A stretch of 42,055 nucleotides of DNA. Source: Pluralibacter gergoviae ATCC 33028 = NBRC 105706 (lineage in GTDB: Bacteria; Pseudomonadota; Gammaproteobacteria; Enterobacterales; Enterobacteriaceae). Each line of letters begins with the position of its first letter. The first letter of the stretch is position 1. Shown piece by piece: positions 25,019 to 33,496 of this stretch. Position numbers and translations under genes: made by a program. The stretch covers positions 1-42,055 of the forward strand of contig NZ_BCZS01000034.1 of NCBI RefSeq assembly GCF_001598855.1, written 5' to 3'. Under the pieces are notes generated by a model. The model did not search any database and was not told the DNA's origin. It saw only the letters and a list, made by a program, of their open reading frames with translations.

Positions 25019-25927
25019 ATGATAAGCGTTGTGAAATTACTCCTGCTGGCGCTCACCGCAGTGCCCTTATGGGCCAGTGCGTTTACCTGCAAAATCCTGT
25101 CAACCGGCCAGATGGTACAAACGGGATCGGCCAATCTGTACGTCAATCTCACGCCGCAGATAGGCATCGGGCAGAATCTGATTGTTGACCTGACTCAGGA
25201 GATTAAATGTAAAAATGACTCCGCGCCGCCGGATATCGACGTCGATCATCTGAAATTACTCAGCGGATCGGCCTACCAGGGGGCGCTTGATAATTTTTCG
25301 GGCGCCGTCTACTGGGTGGGAAAATATTATCCAATCCCGCTGACGGCCAATACGCCCTATTATTCGATATCGAATACGAGCTACGCGCCGCTTCCGCTAA
25401 AGCTATATTTAACCCCGCTCGGCGCCGCCGGCGGAAAGCTCATCAGAAGCGGCGAACTGATCGCCGTACTGAGCGTGTATAAGATTGCCACCTTTGACGG
25501 CGGGTATCCCACTACCTTTACGTGGAATATCTACGCCAACAATGACGTGGTGCTGCCGACGGGCGGCTGTGATGTCTCCTCCCGCGACGTGACGGTTACG
25601 CTGCCCGATTATCCCGCCAGCATTAAGGTGCCGGTGAATATTCACTGCGCGCAAAGCCAGCGGCTTGGCTACTCGCTCTCCGGCGCCACGGCGGATGCGG
25701 CGCATACCATATTCAGCAATACCGCCTCCGCCTCCCCCGCGTCGGGCGTCGGCGTGCAGATGCTGCGCGCGGGGCTGGCCGTGCCGGCAAATCAGCAGGT
25801 TTCGCTGGGAACGGTCGGCACCGTGCCGGTCGATCTTGGCCTGACCGCCGCCTATGCGCGCACCGGCGGGCAGGTCACTGCCGGAAATGTACAGTCGATC
25901 GTCGGGGTGACGTTCGTTTATCAGTAG
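25019..25927 (+). CDS. fimH: Two-domain tip adhesin, FimH pilin domain with FmlH-like lectin domain
   Basis: 302 residues. A 21-residue signal peptide ends WASA, so the mature protein starts with Phe (FTCK), as FimH does. The C-terminal pilin domain (from PTGGCDVSSRDVTVTLPDYP) is very close to FimH, down to the ending NVQSIVGVTFVYQ. The lectin domain differs. The loop with Gln133, Asn135 and Asp140 in FimH reads YKIATFDGGYPTTFTWN here, so those mannose contacts are missing, and Tyr48 of the tyrosine gate is Ser. PLPLKLYLTPLGAAGG and YKIAT instead recall FmlH, a galactose/GalNAc-binding adhesin, whose Lys132 seems kept. Receptor specificity is therefore probably not mannose. Confidence 0.88.
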   Translation: MISVVKLLLLALTAVPLWASAFTCKILSTGQMVQTGSANLYVNLTPQIGIGQNLIVDLTQEIKCKNDSAPPDIDVDHLKLLSGSAYQGALDNFSGAVYWVGKYYPIPLTANTPYYSISNTSYAPLPLKLYLTPLGAAGGKLIRSGELIAVLSVYKIATFDGGYPTTFTWNIYANNDVVLPTGGCDVSSRDVTVTLPDYPASIKVPVNIHCAQSQRLGYSLSGATADAAHTIFSNTASASPASGVGVQMLRAGLAVPANQQVSLGTVGTVPVDLGLTAAYARTGGQVTAGNVQSIVGVTFVYQ

Positions 25928-26214
25928 GACAGGCGAATTTTTCATGTTCCGGCACCGTTCAGGCGCCGGTCCGGCGGCGCAATCGGGCATTCAGCGCAGG
26001 GGTTTTTCTGTGGTAGGGAAAATAATTTTAGTTATCTTTATGAAATGAAAGGTGATTATTTACATTCTGGTTGAGTTATCTGCGTTACTCGATCCACGTC
26101 ACAATCTTATGCCAACAGCTGTAATGTCCATATCCAGGGAGGGATAGACGCTAATCCTCATTGTCCAGGCTTTGTATGCTTCAGGGCATATTATGTTCTG
26201 AATAAGCGAGTCTG
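25928..26214 (+). promoter_or_regulatory. araE: Upstream regulatory region of araE
   Basis: 287 bp between fimH and araE. An AraC-half-site-like 17-mer lies at 26116-26132 (GC-N7-TCCATA, resembling TAGC-N7-TCCATA), and a TCACA that could be one CRP half-site lies at about 26098-26102. A second AraC-like half at the usual 21-bp phase was not found, so the match is partial. AraC-CRP control is expected for the gene in enterobacteria. Confidence 0.35.
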
Positions 26215-27636
26215 ATGATGTCTCATGTTAATAACGCCCTGGACCTTGCCGGTGAACACCGGCAGAAGGCCAGGAGAATGAATCTGTTTGTCTCGGTTTC
26301 TGCGGCGCTGGCGGGCCTGCTGTTCGGGCTGGATATCGGCGTTATCTCCGGCGCGCTGCCGTTTATTACCGACCATTTTAGCCTCACCAGCCGCGAGCAG
26401 GAGTGGGTCGTGAGCAGCATGATGCTGGGGGCCGCCCTCGGCGCCGTTTGCAACGGCTGGGTTTCGCACCGCCTCGGGCGCAAGTACAGTCTGATGGCCG
26501 GCGCGGCGCTGTTTATCATCGGCTCGCTCGGCTCGGCGTTTGCCAGCAACCTTGAGCTGCTGCTGCTGTTCCGCGTGCTGCTCGGGGTCGCGGTGGGCAT
26601 TGCTTCCTACACCGCGCCGCTCTACCTCTCCGAAATGGCCACCGAAGACGTGCGCGGCAAGATGATCAGCCTCTACCAACTGATGATCACCTTTGGCATC
26701 GTGGTGGCTTTTCTCTCCGATACCGCCTTCAGCTACAGCGGCAACTGGCGGGCGATGCTCGGCGTGCTGGCGATCCCGGCGGTAGTGCTGTTTGCGATGG
26801 TTGTTTTCCTGCCCAACAGCCCGCGCTGGCTGGCGGCGAAAGGACTGCATGTTGAAGCGGAAGAGGTGCTGCGCATGCTGCGCGATACCTCCGACAAGGC
26901 GCGCCAGGAGCTCAACGAGATCCGCGAAAGCCTGCGCATGAAGCAGGGCGGCTTTACGCTGTTTAAAAGCAATAAGAACGTTCGCCGGGCGGTGTTTCTC
27001 GGCATGCTGCTGCAGGGGATGCAGCAGTTCACCGGTATGAACATCATCATGTACTACGCCCCGCAAATCTTTAAAATGGCCGGCTTCCGGACCACCCACG
27101 AGCAGATGATCGCCACCGTGGTGGTGGGGCTGACCTTTATGTTCGCCACCTTTATCGCCGTGTTCACCGTCGATAAGGCCGGGCGCAAGCCGATCCTCAA
27201 AATTGGCTTCTCGGTGATGGCCTTCGCTACCCTGGTGCTGGGCTACTGCCTGATGAAGGCCGGGGAGGGTGATATCAGCAGCGGCCTCTCCTGGGTCTCC
27301 GTCGGCATGACCATGCTGTGCATCGGCGGCTACGCCATGAGCGCCGCGCCGGTGGTGTGGATCCTGTGCTCGGAAATTCAGCCGCTGAAGTGCCGCGACT
27401 TCGGCATCACCTGCTCAACCACCACCAACTGGGTGGCGAATATGATTATCGGCGCCACCTTCCTGTCGCTGCTCGGCAGCATCGGCGCCGCCGGCACTTT
27501 CTGGCTCTATACCGGCTTTAACCTGCTGTTTATCGCCATCACCTTCTGGCTGGTGCCGGAAACCAAGGGCGTCACGCTGGAGCATATTGAGAAGAACCTG
27601 ATGGCCGGGAATAAGCTGCGCGATCTGGGCAAGTAA
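26215..27636 (+). CDS. araE: Arabinose:proton symporter AraE
   Basis: 473 residues, compared with 472 for E. coli AraE. It has twelve membrane helices of the sugar-porter MFS family with the signatures [64 protein letters not shown] and [12 protein letters not shown]. Long stretches match AraE, including [20 protein letters not shown]. It imports L-arabinose with protons; related GalP and XylE match less well. It is monocistronic, closed by a strong terminator. It separates the fimbrial locus from roxA. Confidence 0.9.
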   Translation: MMSHVNNALDLAGEHRQKARRMNLFVSVSAALAGLLFGLDIGVISGALPFITDHFSLTSREQEWVVSSMMLGAALGAVCNGWVSHRLGRKYSLMAGAALFIIGSLGSAFASNLELLLLFRVLLGVAVGIASYTAPLYLSEMATEDVRGKMISLYQLMITFGIVVAFLSDTAFSYSGNWRAMLGVLAIPAVVLFAMVVFLPNSPRWLAAKGLHVEAEEVLRMLRDTSDKARQELNEIRESLRMKQGGFTLFKSNKNVRRAVFLGMLLQGMQQFTGMNIIMYYAPQIFKMAGFRTTHEQMIATVVVGLTFMFATFIAVFTVDKAGRKPILKIGFSVMAFATLVLGYCLMKAGEGDISSGLSWVSVGMTMLCIGGYAMSAAPVVWILCSEIQPLKCRDFGITCSTTTNWVANMIIGATFLSLLGSIGAAGTFWLYTGFNLLFIAITFWLVPETKGVTLEHIEKNLMAGNKLRDLGK

Positions 27637-27657
27637 CCATTTTGCCTCCGCCTGCCG

Positions 27658-27687
27658 CAAAGCGATCGGTGACGATCGCTTTGTTTC
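27658..27687 (+). terminator. Rho-independent terminator of araE
   Basis: An 11-bp perfect stem CAAAGCGATCG / CGATCGCTTTG with a GTGA tetraloop, followed by TTTCTC, 21 bases past the araE stop. Confidence 0.85.
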
Positions 27688-28338
27688 TCCCGCCTGCGTC
27701 TCCGCATCGCCGGATGCTATTTCGCCCGCCGCACGCGGGGTCAGTCCGGCTGGCAATCATAAGCCGCGTTAAACGATCAGCACGTTTTGTGCGGCAGTTT
27801 TGCGAACCAGAGCACATTCACTGTTCGCAGGACGCCACATCTGTTGCTACCATTTAGATCATTTCATTGACATATATTATACATGGCCCTACCGCATTCT
27901 CTGCGGGCGGCGCCAGCGATTTACCCCGCCGCGCGGCCTGAAGCCTCCAGCAGCCGGCGCGAGGCGGATTAGCGTGACTGCAGGCATGAGGAACGCGCTG
28001 CAGTTTTGGTGTCTGTTTTCCACTGCGAGAGTTTCACTCTTTTCGGGAACCGACATTTGGGTCCTGTCAGACTATCGCAACGCCAGGGAAAATTATTTGC
28101 CAGAGCTGCAGTGCCTCTTCCGTGATTAACCCTGACAATCAGCATTGCGCTATTGTTGCCGGGATCCGCCTGCATAAATTTGCCGGGCGCAAAATCGAAG
28201 CCCTTCGCAATAAATGCCCTCATTTTCCCGGGCGGATAATCACCGCCGCATTTTTACGGCAACCCTTGACCCGCAGCAAGGTAGCGCCAATAAACCCCGC
28301 GCATAATCAGCGCCGTTTCTTATTAACCTGGTGTCACT
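27688..28338 (+). other. Intergenic stretch with no supported gene
   Basis: About 650 bp between the araE terminator and roxA. Short frames here (for example 27800-28129 plus strand and 27969-28223 minus strand) have no domain and poor start signals. A TTGACA followed by AT-rich sequence lies at 27867-27884 and looks promoter-like, but no -10 element stands at the right distance. The roxA promoter should be within the last 200 bases. E. coli has phoQ next to this gene; here the context differs. Confidence 0.4.
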
Positions 28339-29460
28339 ATGGCGTATCAACTCAATCTTAACTGGCCGGAATTTCTTGAGAAATACTGGCAAAAAAAACC
28401 TGTCGTGCTGAAAAACGCATTTCCGAACTTTGTCGATCCGATTACGCCCGATGAGCTGGCGGGACTGGCGATGGAGCCGGAGGTCAGCAGCCGGCTGGTG
28501 AGCCATAGCGACGGTCAGTGGCAGGCCAGCTACGGCCCGTTTGAACACTTCGATGAGCTGGGCGAAACCGGCTGGTCGATTCTCTGCCAGGCGGTGAACC
28601 ACTGGCACATGCCCTCCGCCGAGCTGGTGCGCCCGTTTCGCGTTCTGCCGGAGTGGCGGCTGGACGATCTGATGATCTCCTACTCGGTGCCCGGCGGCGG
28701 CGTCGGGCCGCACATTGATAACTACGATGTGTTTATTATTCAGGGCATGGGCCGCCGCCGCTGGCGGGTGGGCGACGCGCTGCCGATGCGCCAGTTCTGC
28801 CCGCATCCGGCCCTGCTGCACGTCGATCCCTTCGAGCCGATCATTGACGAAGAGATGGAACCCGGCGATATCCTCTATATTCCGCCGGGATTCCCGCACG
28901 ATGGTTTTACCTATGAAGATACGCTCAACTACTCCGTCGGCTTTCGCGGGCCCAACGGGCGCGACTTCCTCTCCGGCTTTGCCGACTATGCGCTGGAAAA
29001 CGATCTCGGCGGCGTCCACTATGCCGATCCCGACCTGACGGTTCGCCAGCACGCGGGGCGCGTGGAAGGCTACGAGCTGGATCGCGTACGCGGCATGATG
29101 ATCGACATGCTGAAGCAGCCGGAAGATTTTAAGCAGTGGTTTGGCCGCTTTGTCTCCACGCCGCGCCACGAGCTGGATATTGCCCCGGCGGAGCCGCCTT
29201 ACGCGCCGGAAGAAGTGCGCGAGGCGCTGCTGAATGGCGAGACGCTGACCCGCCTGAGCGGCCTGCGGGTGCTCAACGTTGAGGGCAGCTTCTTTATTAA
29301 CGGCGAGGCCTACGCGCCGGCCGATGCCCGCGCCACCGATCTGCTGAGCCGCTATACCGAGGTTGACGCTCTGTTGCTGGGCGAGGCGCTGGACAACCCG
29401 GCGTTCGTTGCCGCGCTGGCGGAGCTGGTGAATCAGGGCTACTGGTACTTCGGTGAGTAA
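28339..29460 (+). CDS. roxA: Ribosomal protein uL16 3-hydroxylase RoxA (YcfD)
   Basis: 373 residues, the E. coli length, with the same opening (YQLNLNWPEFLEKYW). It is a JmjC-type 2-oxoglutarate/Fe(II) oxygenase: the iron ligands His125 and Asp127 lie in GPHIDNYDVF and His187 lies in PPGFPHDGF. A dimerisation and winged-helix region follows. RoxA hydroxylates an arginine of ribosomal protein L16 (uL16). The C-terminal about 70 residues are more diverged from E. coli than the core. Confidence 0.94.
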   Translation: MAYQLNLNWPEFLEKYWQKKPVVLKNAFPNFVDPITPDELAGLAMEPEVSSRLVSHSDGQWQASYGPFEHFDELGETGWSILCQAVNHWHMPSAELVRPFRVLPEWRLDDLMISYSVPGGGVGPHIDNYDVFIIQGMGRRRWRVGDALPMRQFCPHPALLHVDPFEPIIDEEMEPGDILYIPPGFPHDGFTYEDTLNYSVGFRGPNGRDFLSGFADYALENDLGGVHYADPDLTVRQHAGRVEGYELDRVRGMMIDMLKQPEDFKQWFGRFVSTPRHELDIAPAEPPYAPEEVREALLNGETLTRLSGLRVLNVEGSFFINGEAYAPADARATDLLSRYTEVDALLLGEALDNPAFVAALAELVNQGYWYFGE

Positions 29461-29465
29461 ATGAA

Positions 29466-29487
29466 AACGCCTGCGGATGCAGGCGTT
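29466..29487 (+). terminator. Hairpin after roxA
   Basis: A 9-bp perfect stem AACGCCTGC / GCAGGCGTT with a GGAT loop, five bases past the roxA stop. It is followed by only a weak AAAC, so termination may be inefficient or aided by the downstream REP pair. Confidence 0.6.
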
Positions 29488-29520
29488 AAACGGTGAGTAA
29501 AGCGTCAGCGTCGGCGAAAT

Positions 29521-29619
29521 GCCCGGTGGCGCTGCGCTTACGGCCTACAATGCGTGAATGCCATAGCAGTATCAACAGCACTGAATTGGTAGGCCTGGCA
29601 AGCGAAGCGCCGCCCGGCA
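29521..29619. repeat. BIME: inverted pair of REP elements
   Basis: GCCCGGTGGCGCTGCGCTTA followed by CGGCCTACA (29521-29549) and an inverted copy ending at 29619 (TAGGCCTGGCAAGCG, then GCGCCGCCCGGCA) form a REP pair with a 39-bp middle. It sits between the convergent roxA and fumB genes, the usual place for such elements, where they stabilise 3' ends or bind gyrase or IHF. Confidence 0.75.
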
Positions 29620-29633
29620 ATATACTCACTTCA

Positions 29634-31283
29634 TTACCGCTGAGCGCACCCCGCGCACTGCTTATTCTGGATCTGCTGGAAGAAGTCATTCCCCTTATCG
29701 TCCACCAGAATAAACGCCGGGAAGTTCTCGACTTCAATTTTCCAGATAGCCTCCATCCCCAGCTCCGGGTACGCCACGCACTCCAGGCGCTTAATGCTCT
29801 GCTGCGCCAGCACCGCCGCCGGGCCGCCGATGCTGCCGAGGTAGAAGCCGCCGTGTTTCTCGCAGGCGTCGGTCACCTGTTGGCTGCGGTTGCCCTTCGC
29901 CAGCATCACCATGCTCGCGCCGTGGGACTGGAGCAGATCGACGTAGCCGTCCATGCGCCCGGCGGTGGTCGGGCCGAGGGAGCCGGAGGCGTAGCCTTCC
30001 GGGGTCTTCGCCGGGCCCGCGTAGTAGATCGGATGATCTTTCACGTACTGCGGCAGCGCCTCGCCGTTATCCAGCAGCTCTTTAAGCTTCGCGTGGGCGA
30101 TATCGCGGGCGACGATAATGGTGCCGCTGAGGTTCAGGCGGGTGGAGACCGGATGGGCGGAGAGCTGTCTGCGGATCTCGCTCATCGGCTGGTTGAGGTC
30201 GATATTGACCACGCGGCCTTCGCCCTGCTGGCGCAGCGCCTCGGGGATGTACTGGCCCGGATTAGCCTCCAGCTTCTCGATCCAGATGCCGTGGCGGTTG
30301 ATTTTGGCCTTGATGTTGCGGTCGGCGGAGCAGGAGACGCCCATGCCGATCGGGCAGGAGGCGCCGTGGCGCGGCAGGCGAATAACGCGGATATCGTGGG
30401 CGAAGTACTTGCCGCCGAACTGCGCGCCGAGGCCGAGATTCTGCGCTTCGGCCATCAGCGCCTGCTCAAGCTGCACGTCGCGGAAGGCCCGGCCGTGCGC
30501 GTTACCTTCGGTGGGCAGGCCGTCGTAGTAGCGGGCGGAGGCCAGCTTCACGGTTTTCAGCGTCGCTTCCGCCGAGGTGCCGCCAATCACGAAGGCGATG
30601 TGGTACGGCGGGCAGGCGGCGGTACCCAGGGTGCGCATCTTCTCCACCAGGTAGTTCTTCAGCCGCGCCGGGGTAATCAGCGCCTTGGTTTCCTGATAGA
30701 GGTAGGTTTTGTTGGCCGAGCCGCCGCCCTTGGCCATGCACAGGAACTTGTACTCGTCGCCGTCCACGCTGTAGAGGTCAATCTGCGCCGGCAGGTTGGT
30801 GCCGGTATTGACCTCTTTATACATATCCAGCGGCGCGTTCTGCGAGTAGCGCAGATTGTCTTCGGTGTAGGTGTCATATACGCCGCGCGCCAGGGCCGCT
30901 TCGTCGCCGCCGCCGGTCCACACGTTCTGACCTTTTTTACCCATGATGATGGCGGTGCCGGTGTCCTGGCAGGTCGGCAGCACGCCCTTGGCGGCGATTT
31001 CCGAGTTGCGCAGGAACTGCAGCGCCACGTACTTGTCGTTGTCGCTGGCTTCCGGGTCCAGCAGGATGGACGCTACCTGCCGCTGGTGGGAGGCGCGCAG
31101 CATAAAGGCCGCATCGTGAAAGGCCTGCTTCGCCAGCAGGGTCAGCGCTTCGGGTTCGACCTTCAGCATCTCCTGACCGTTAAAGTCGACGACGCTGACG
31201 TGTTCTTTGCTCAGCAGGTAGTATTCGGTATCGTCAGCGGCCAGCGGGAAGGGGCTCTGGTAGACAAAAGGTTTGTTTGACAT
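29634..31283 (-). CDS. fumB: Class I iron-sulfur fumarase, FumB type
   Basis: 549 residues. The [4Fe-4S] cysteines of class I fumarases are present: Cys105 in [10 protein letters not shown], one in [11 protein letters not shown] and one in [14 protein letters not shown]. It interconverts fumarate and L-malate, and this family can also handle tartrate. The C-terminus (IQNKQCAGC) and [20 protein letters not shown] are closer to E. coli FumB, the anaerobic isoenzyme, than to FumA. It is 54 bp downstream of a DASS carrier gene and shares its FNR-box promoter region, though an intrinsic terminator lies between them. Confidence 0.92.
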   Translation of the reverse strand: MSNKPFVYQSPFPLAADDTEYYLLSKEHVSVVDFNGQEMLKVEPEALTLLAKQAFHDAAFMLRASHQRQVASILLDPEASDNDKYVALQFLRNSEIAAKGVLPTCQDTGTAIIMGKKGQNVWTGGGDEAALARGVYDTYTEDNLRYSQNAPLDMYKEVNTGTNLPAQIDLYSVDGDEYKFLCMAKGGGSANKTYLYQETKALITPARLKNYLVEKMRTLGTAACPPYHIAFVIGGTSAEATLKTVKLASARYYDGLPTEGNAHGRAFRDVQLEQALMAEAQNLGLGAQFGGKYFAHDIRVIRLPRHGASCPIGMGVSCSADRNIKAKINRHGIWIEKLEANPGQYIPEALRQQGEGRVVNIDLNQPMSEIRRQLSAHPVSTRLNLSGTIIVARDIAHAKLKELLDNGEALPQYVKDHPIYYAGPAKTPEGYASGSLGPTTAGRMDGYVDLLQSHGASMVMLAKGNRSQQVTDACEKHGGFYLGSIGGPAAVLAQQSIKRLECVAYPELGMEAIWKIEVENFPAFILVDDKGNDFFQQIQNKQCAGCAQR

Positions 31284-31300
31284 AACTCACTCCACAAATT

Positions 31301-31332
31301 GAAAAAAACCGCCGGGGAGTACCCCGGCGGTT
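31301..31332 (-). terminator. Intrinsic terminator between the carrier and fumB
   Basis: On the minus strand an 11-bp perfect stem AACCGCCGGGG / CCCCGGCGGTT with a TACT loop runs into seven T residues. It stands after the carrier stop and only 18 bases before the fumB start, so it would limit read-through into fumB or require a separate fumB promoter, which was not seen. Confidence 0.85.
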
Positions 31333-31337
31333 AGTAA

Positions 31338-32843
31338 TCAGAACAGCATCAGCATCCACGGATAGCCAATCAGCAGCAGGGCGGCGAGGAAGATGGCGCC
31401 AAAGATAGTGCCGAGGCGCCAGTAGTCTTTGGTCGGCAGGTAGCCGCTGCCGTAGTAAATCGGGCTCGGCCCGGTGCCGTACGGGGTGATGATCCCCATA
31501 ATCCCCAGCGAAGTGACCATCAGCATGCAGAACACCTGCATGTTAATGCCCGGAATGGTCGAGGCGATGGTCAGCATCGCCGGCAGCAGGGCGGTGGTGT
31601 GCGCCGTGGTGCTGGCAAACAGATAGTGCAGCAGGTAGAAGGCCAGCAGCAGGACGATGGTCGCCGTACCCGGCGAGATGCCGCTCATCAGCGCGCCGCC
31701 CTCTTTACCCAGCCAGGTGATAAAACCGGTGGAGGAGAGGCCGTCGGCCAGCGCCACCAGGGTGGCGAACCAGACGAAGGTGTTCCATGCGGCCTTGTTG
31801 CTGGTGATGTCGTTCCACTCCAGTACGCCGGTCCACAGCATCAGAACGATAATCAGCAGGGCGGCCATCGCCGGTTCGATCCACTGGGCGGCGAAGATCC
31901 ACATCACCAGCGCGCAGCAGACGAACACCAGCAGCAGAATTTCATTGCGCGACAGCTTGCCGAGCTTTTCCAGCTCGCGGGCGGCCCACAGCGGCACTTC
32001 GTCGTTGACCTTCACTTCCGGCGGATAGAGCCAGAAGGCCAGCAGCGGCATCACCAGGATCAGCAGGATGCCGACCGGCAAAAAGGCCATAAACCACGAG
32101 CCCCAGGAGATATCCAGGCCGGTAATGCTTTTCACCAGCGCCTGGGCCAGCAGGTTCGGCGCCAGCGCGGAGAGGAACATCGAACTGGTGATGCAGGCGG
32201 CGGTAATGGCGACCCACATCAGGTAGGAACCGATGCGCTTAGAGCTGGGATCGTTGGGCTTCGAGCCGTACAGCGGCGGCAGGTTCGCGATGATCGGGTA
32301 GATGGTCCCGCCGCTGCGCGCGGTGTTGGATGGGGTAAACGGCGCCAGCAGCAGATCCGCGAAGGTAATGGCGTAGCCCAGCGTCAGGCTGCGGCGGCCG
32401 AGGTATTTCACCAGGATCAGCGCCAGGCGGCGGCCGAAGCGGGTTTTATCATAGCCAGCGGCGAACATAAAGGCGCCGAAGATAAGCCACACGGTAGAGT
32501 TGCCGAAGCCGCTCACCGCCCACTTAAAAGAGGCGCTGGCGAGCTTAAACTTCTCCGCCGACATCTGCTCGGGGCTGAACAGCAGCCACTGGCTGGCGAG
32601 CGCGATGACCACCACGCCGGTGAGGCCGATAACGGCGCCCGGCAGCGGCTCAAAGATCAGACCGACGATCACGCCGACGAAGATAGCGAAGTAGTGCCAG
32701 GCATACGGCGGCAGGCCGTCCGGCACCGGAACGAATAGCAGAAGCACTGCCACCACGATCGGCAGCGCCAGCATGATAAGGCGCTTGCTGCTGCCACCTT
32801 TCACGTTACCCGCAGGCGGGTTGGTTGCTGTTTTCTCTTTCAT
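31338..32843 (-). CDS. DASS-family C4-dicarboxylate/citrate/tartrate carrier (TtdT/CitT-like)
   Basis: 501 residues with about twelve membrane segments. The DASS signature blocks are present: LLAPFTPSNTARSGGTIYPI and TPYGTGPSPIYYGSGYLPTK, which hold the SNT-type substrate and sodium-site motifs, and DYWRLGTIFG near the end. Sequence is mixed between E. coli TtdT and CitT. It probably exchanges a dicarboxylate such as malate, tartrate or fumarate for succinate, the end product of the adjacent reductase. ATG 32843 follows a GAGTT-containing leader. Confidence 0.87.
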   Translation of the reverse strand: MKEKTATNPPAGNVKGGSSKRLIMLALPIVVAVLLLFVPVPDGLPPYAWHYFAIFVGVIVGLIFEPLPGAVIGLTGVVVIALASQWLLFSPEQMSAEKFKLASASFKWAVSGFGNSTVWLIFGAFMFAAGYDKTRFGRRLALILVKYLGRRSLTLGYAITFADLLLAPFTPSNTARSGGTIYPIIANLPPLYGSKPNDPSSKRIGSYLMWVAITAACITSSMFLSALAPNLLAQALVKSITGLDISWGSWFMAFLPVGILLILVMPLLAFWLYPPEVKVNDEVPLWAARELEKLGKLSRNEILLLVFVCCALVMWIFAAQWIEPAMAALLIIVLMLWTGVLEWNDITSNKAAWNTFVWFATLVALADGLSSTGFITWLGKEGGALMSGISPGTATIVLLLAFYLLHYLFASTTAHTTALLPAMLTIASTIPGINMQVFCMLMVTSLGIMGIITPYGTGPSPIYYGSGYLPTKDYWRLGTIFGAIFLAALLLIGYPWMLMLF

Positions 32844-33496
32844 AGGAGTTACCCGTAGTTTAAAAATTCTTTTTGCCTGCGCCAGCTCTGCTTATTTCCT
32901 GTGATGCACTGTTAATTACTTTAGTTATTTTACTTTCTTTAATTAATAATGCCGCAGATGATTGCCGTCTGACGCATGTATTTAACGCTGGAAAACGTGC
33001 GCTAAATTAAATTGAGTGATTAATTGATATATTGCGCTCTGGTGATGAATTACAATTGATCGAGATCAAAAAACGCAGTTAATGACATTTATTTTTTAAT
33101 TTTTGAATAACCACAATGTAGCATGTTGGTATTATTTTGTGGTGAAGGTAAATGTTAAATTTTATTTGCATGAAAATTCTTTTGACACAGGTGCTTTCTT
33201 TCATCTGATTGATTTATTATCGTTTTTTATTTTTTCTGTTACTCTATCTTAGTTAACAATGGTAGCCTGATTGTTATTATTAATGTGATATTTGTAAAAT
33301 TTACATTTTTAAATGATAATACTTTATGGCTAGTGCTGTTTTTGCAGGTATTAAATAGTTTTTTAACTAATGTAATTGTTTTAGTAACTAAAAATAGCTC
33401 TATATTATTACTATGAAAGGCGAACCAAGAAATACAACGAAAATACTCTCGCCAGCGAATTCGTAATTTTTAAATTTTAAATTTCTGGAGCCTGTT
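32844..33496. promoter_or_regulatory. AT-rich divergent control region of the fumarate module
   Basis: 653 bp, strikingly AT-rich against the GC-rich surroundings, between the divergent carrier and reductase genes. It holds the FNR box at 33056-33069 and several A/T tracts of the kind that bind H-NS or DcuR-type response regulators. The reductase start is preceded by CTGGAG at 33485-33490. No gene is supported here. Confidence 0.6.
33056..33069. promoter_or_regulatory. FNR box
   Basis: TTGAT-CGAG-ATCAA is a perfect match to the FNR consensus TTGAT-N4-ATCAA. On the minus strand a TATATC-like -10 element near 33026-33031 lies at the distance expected for a class II activated promoter of the carrier gene; on the plus strand TTTAAT near 33095 could serve the reductase. 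Anaerobic induction of both directions is therefore likely. Confidence 0.75.

Noticed and set aside
27867-27884. TTGACA followed by TATATTATACAT as a strong promoter or small-RNA start
   Set aside because: The AT-rich part is directly adjacent to TTGACA instead of about 17 bases away, and no hairpin terminator follows to suggest an RNA gene.
27800-28129. 109-codon frame between araE and roxA
   Set aside because: No ribosome-binding site, unusual composition and no domain; treated as intergenic.
29493-31280. 595-codon open frame on the plus strand opposite fumB
   Set aside because: It is the antisense shadow of a clear class I fumarase; its translation is low-complexity, rich in Ala, Val, Gly and His, and has no domain.
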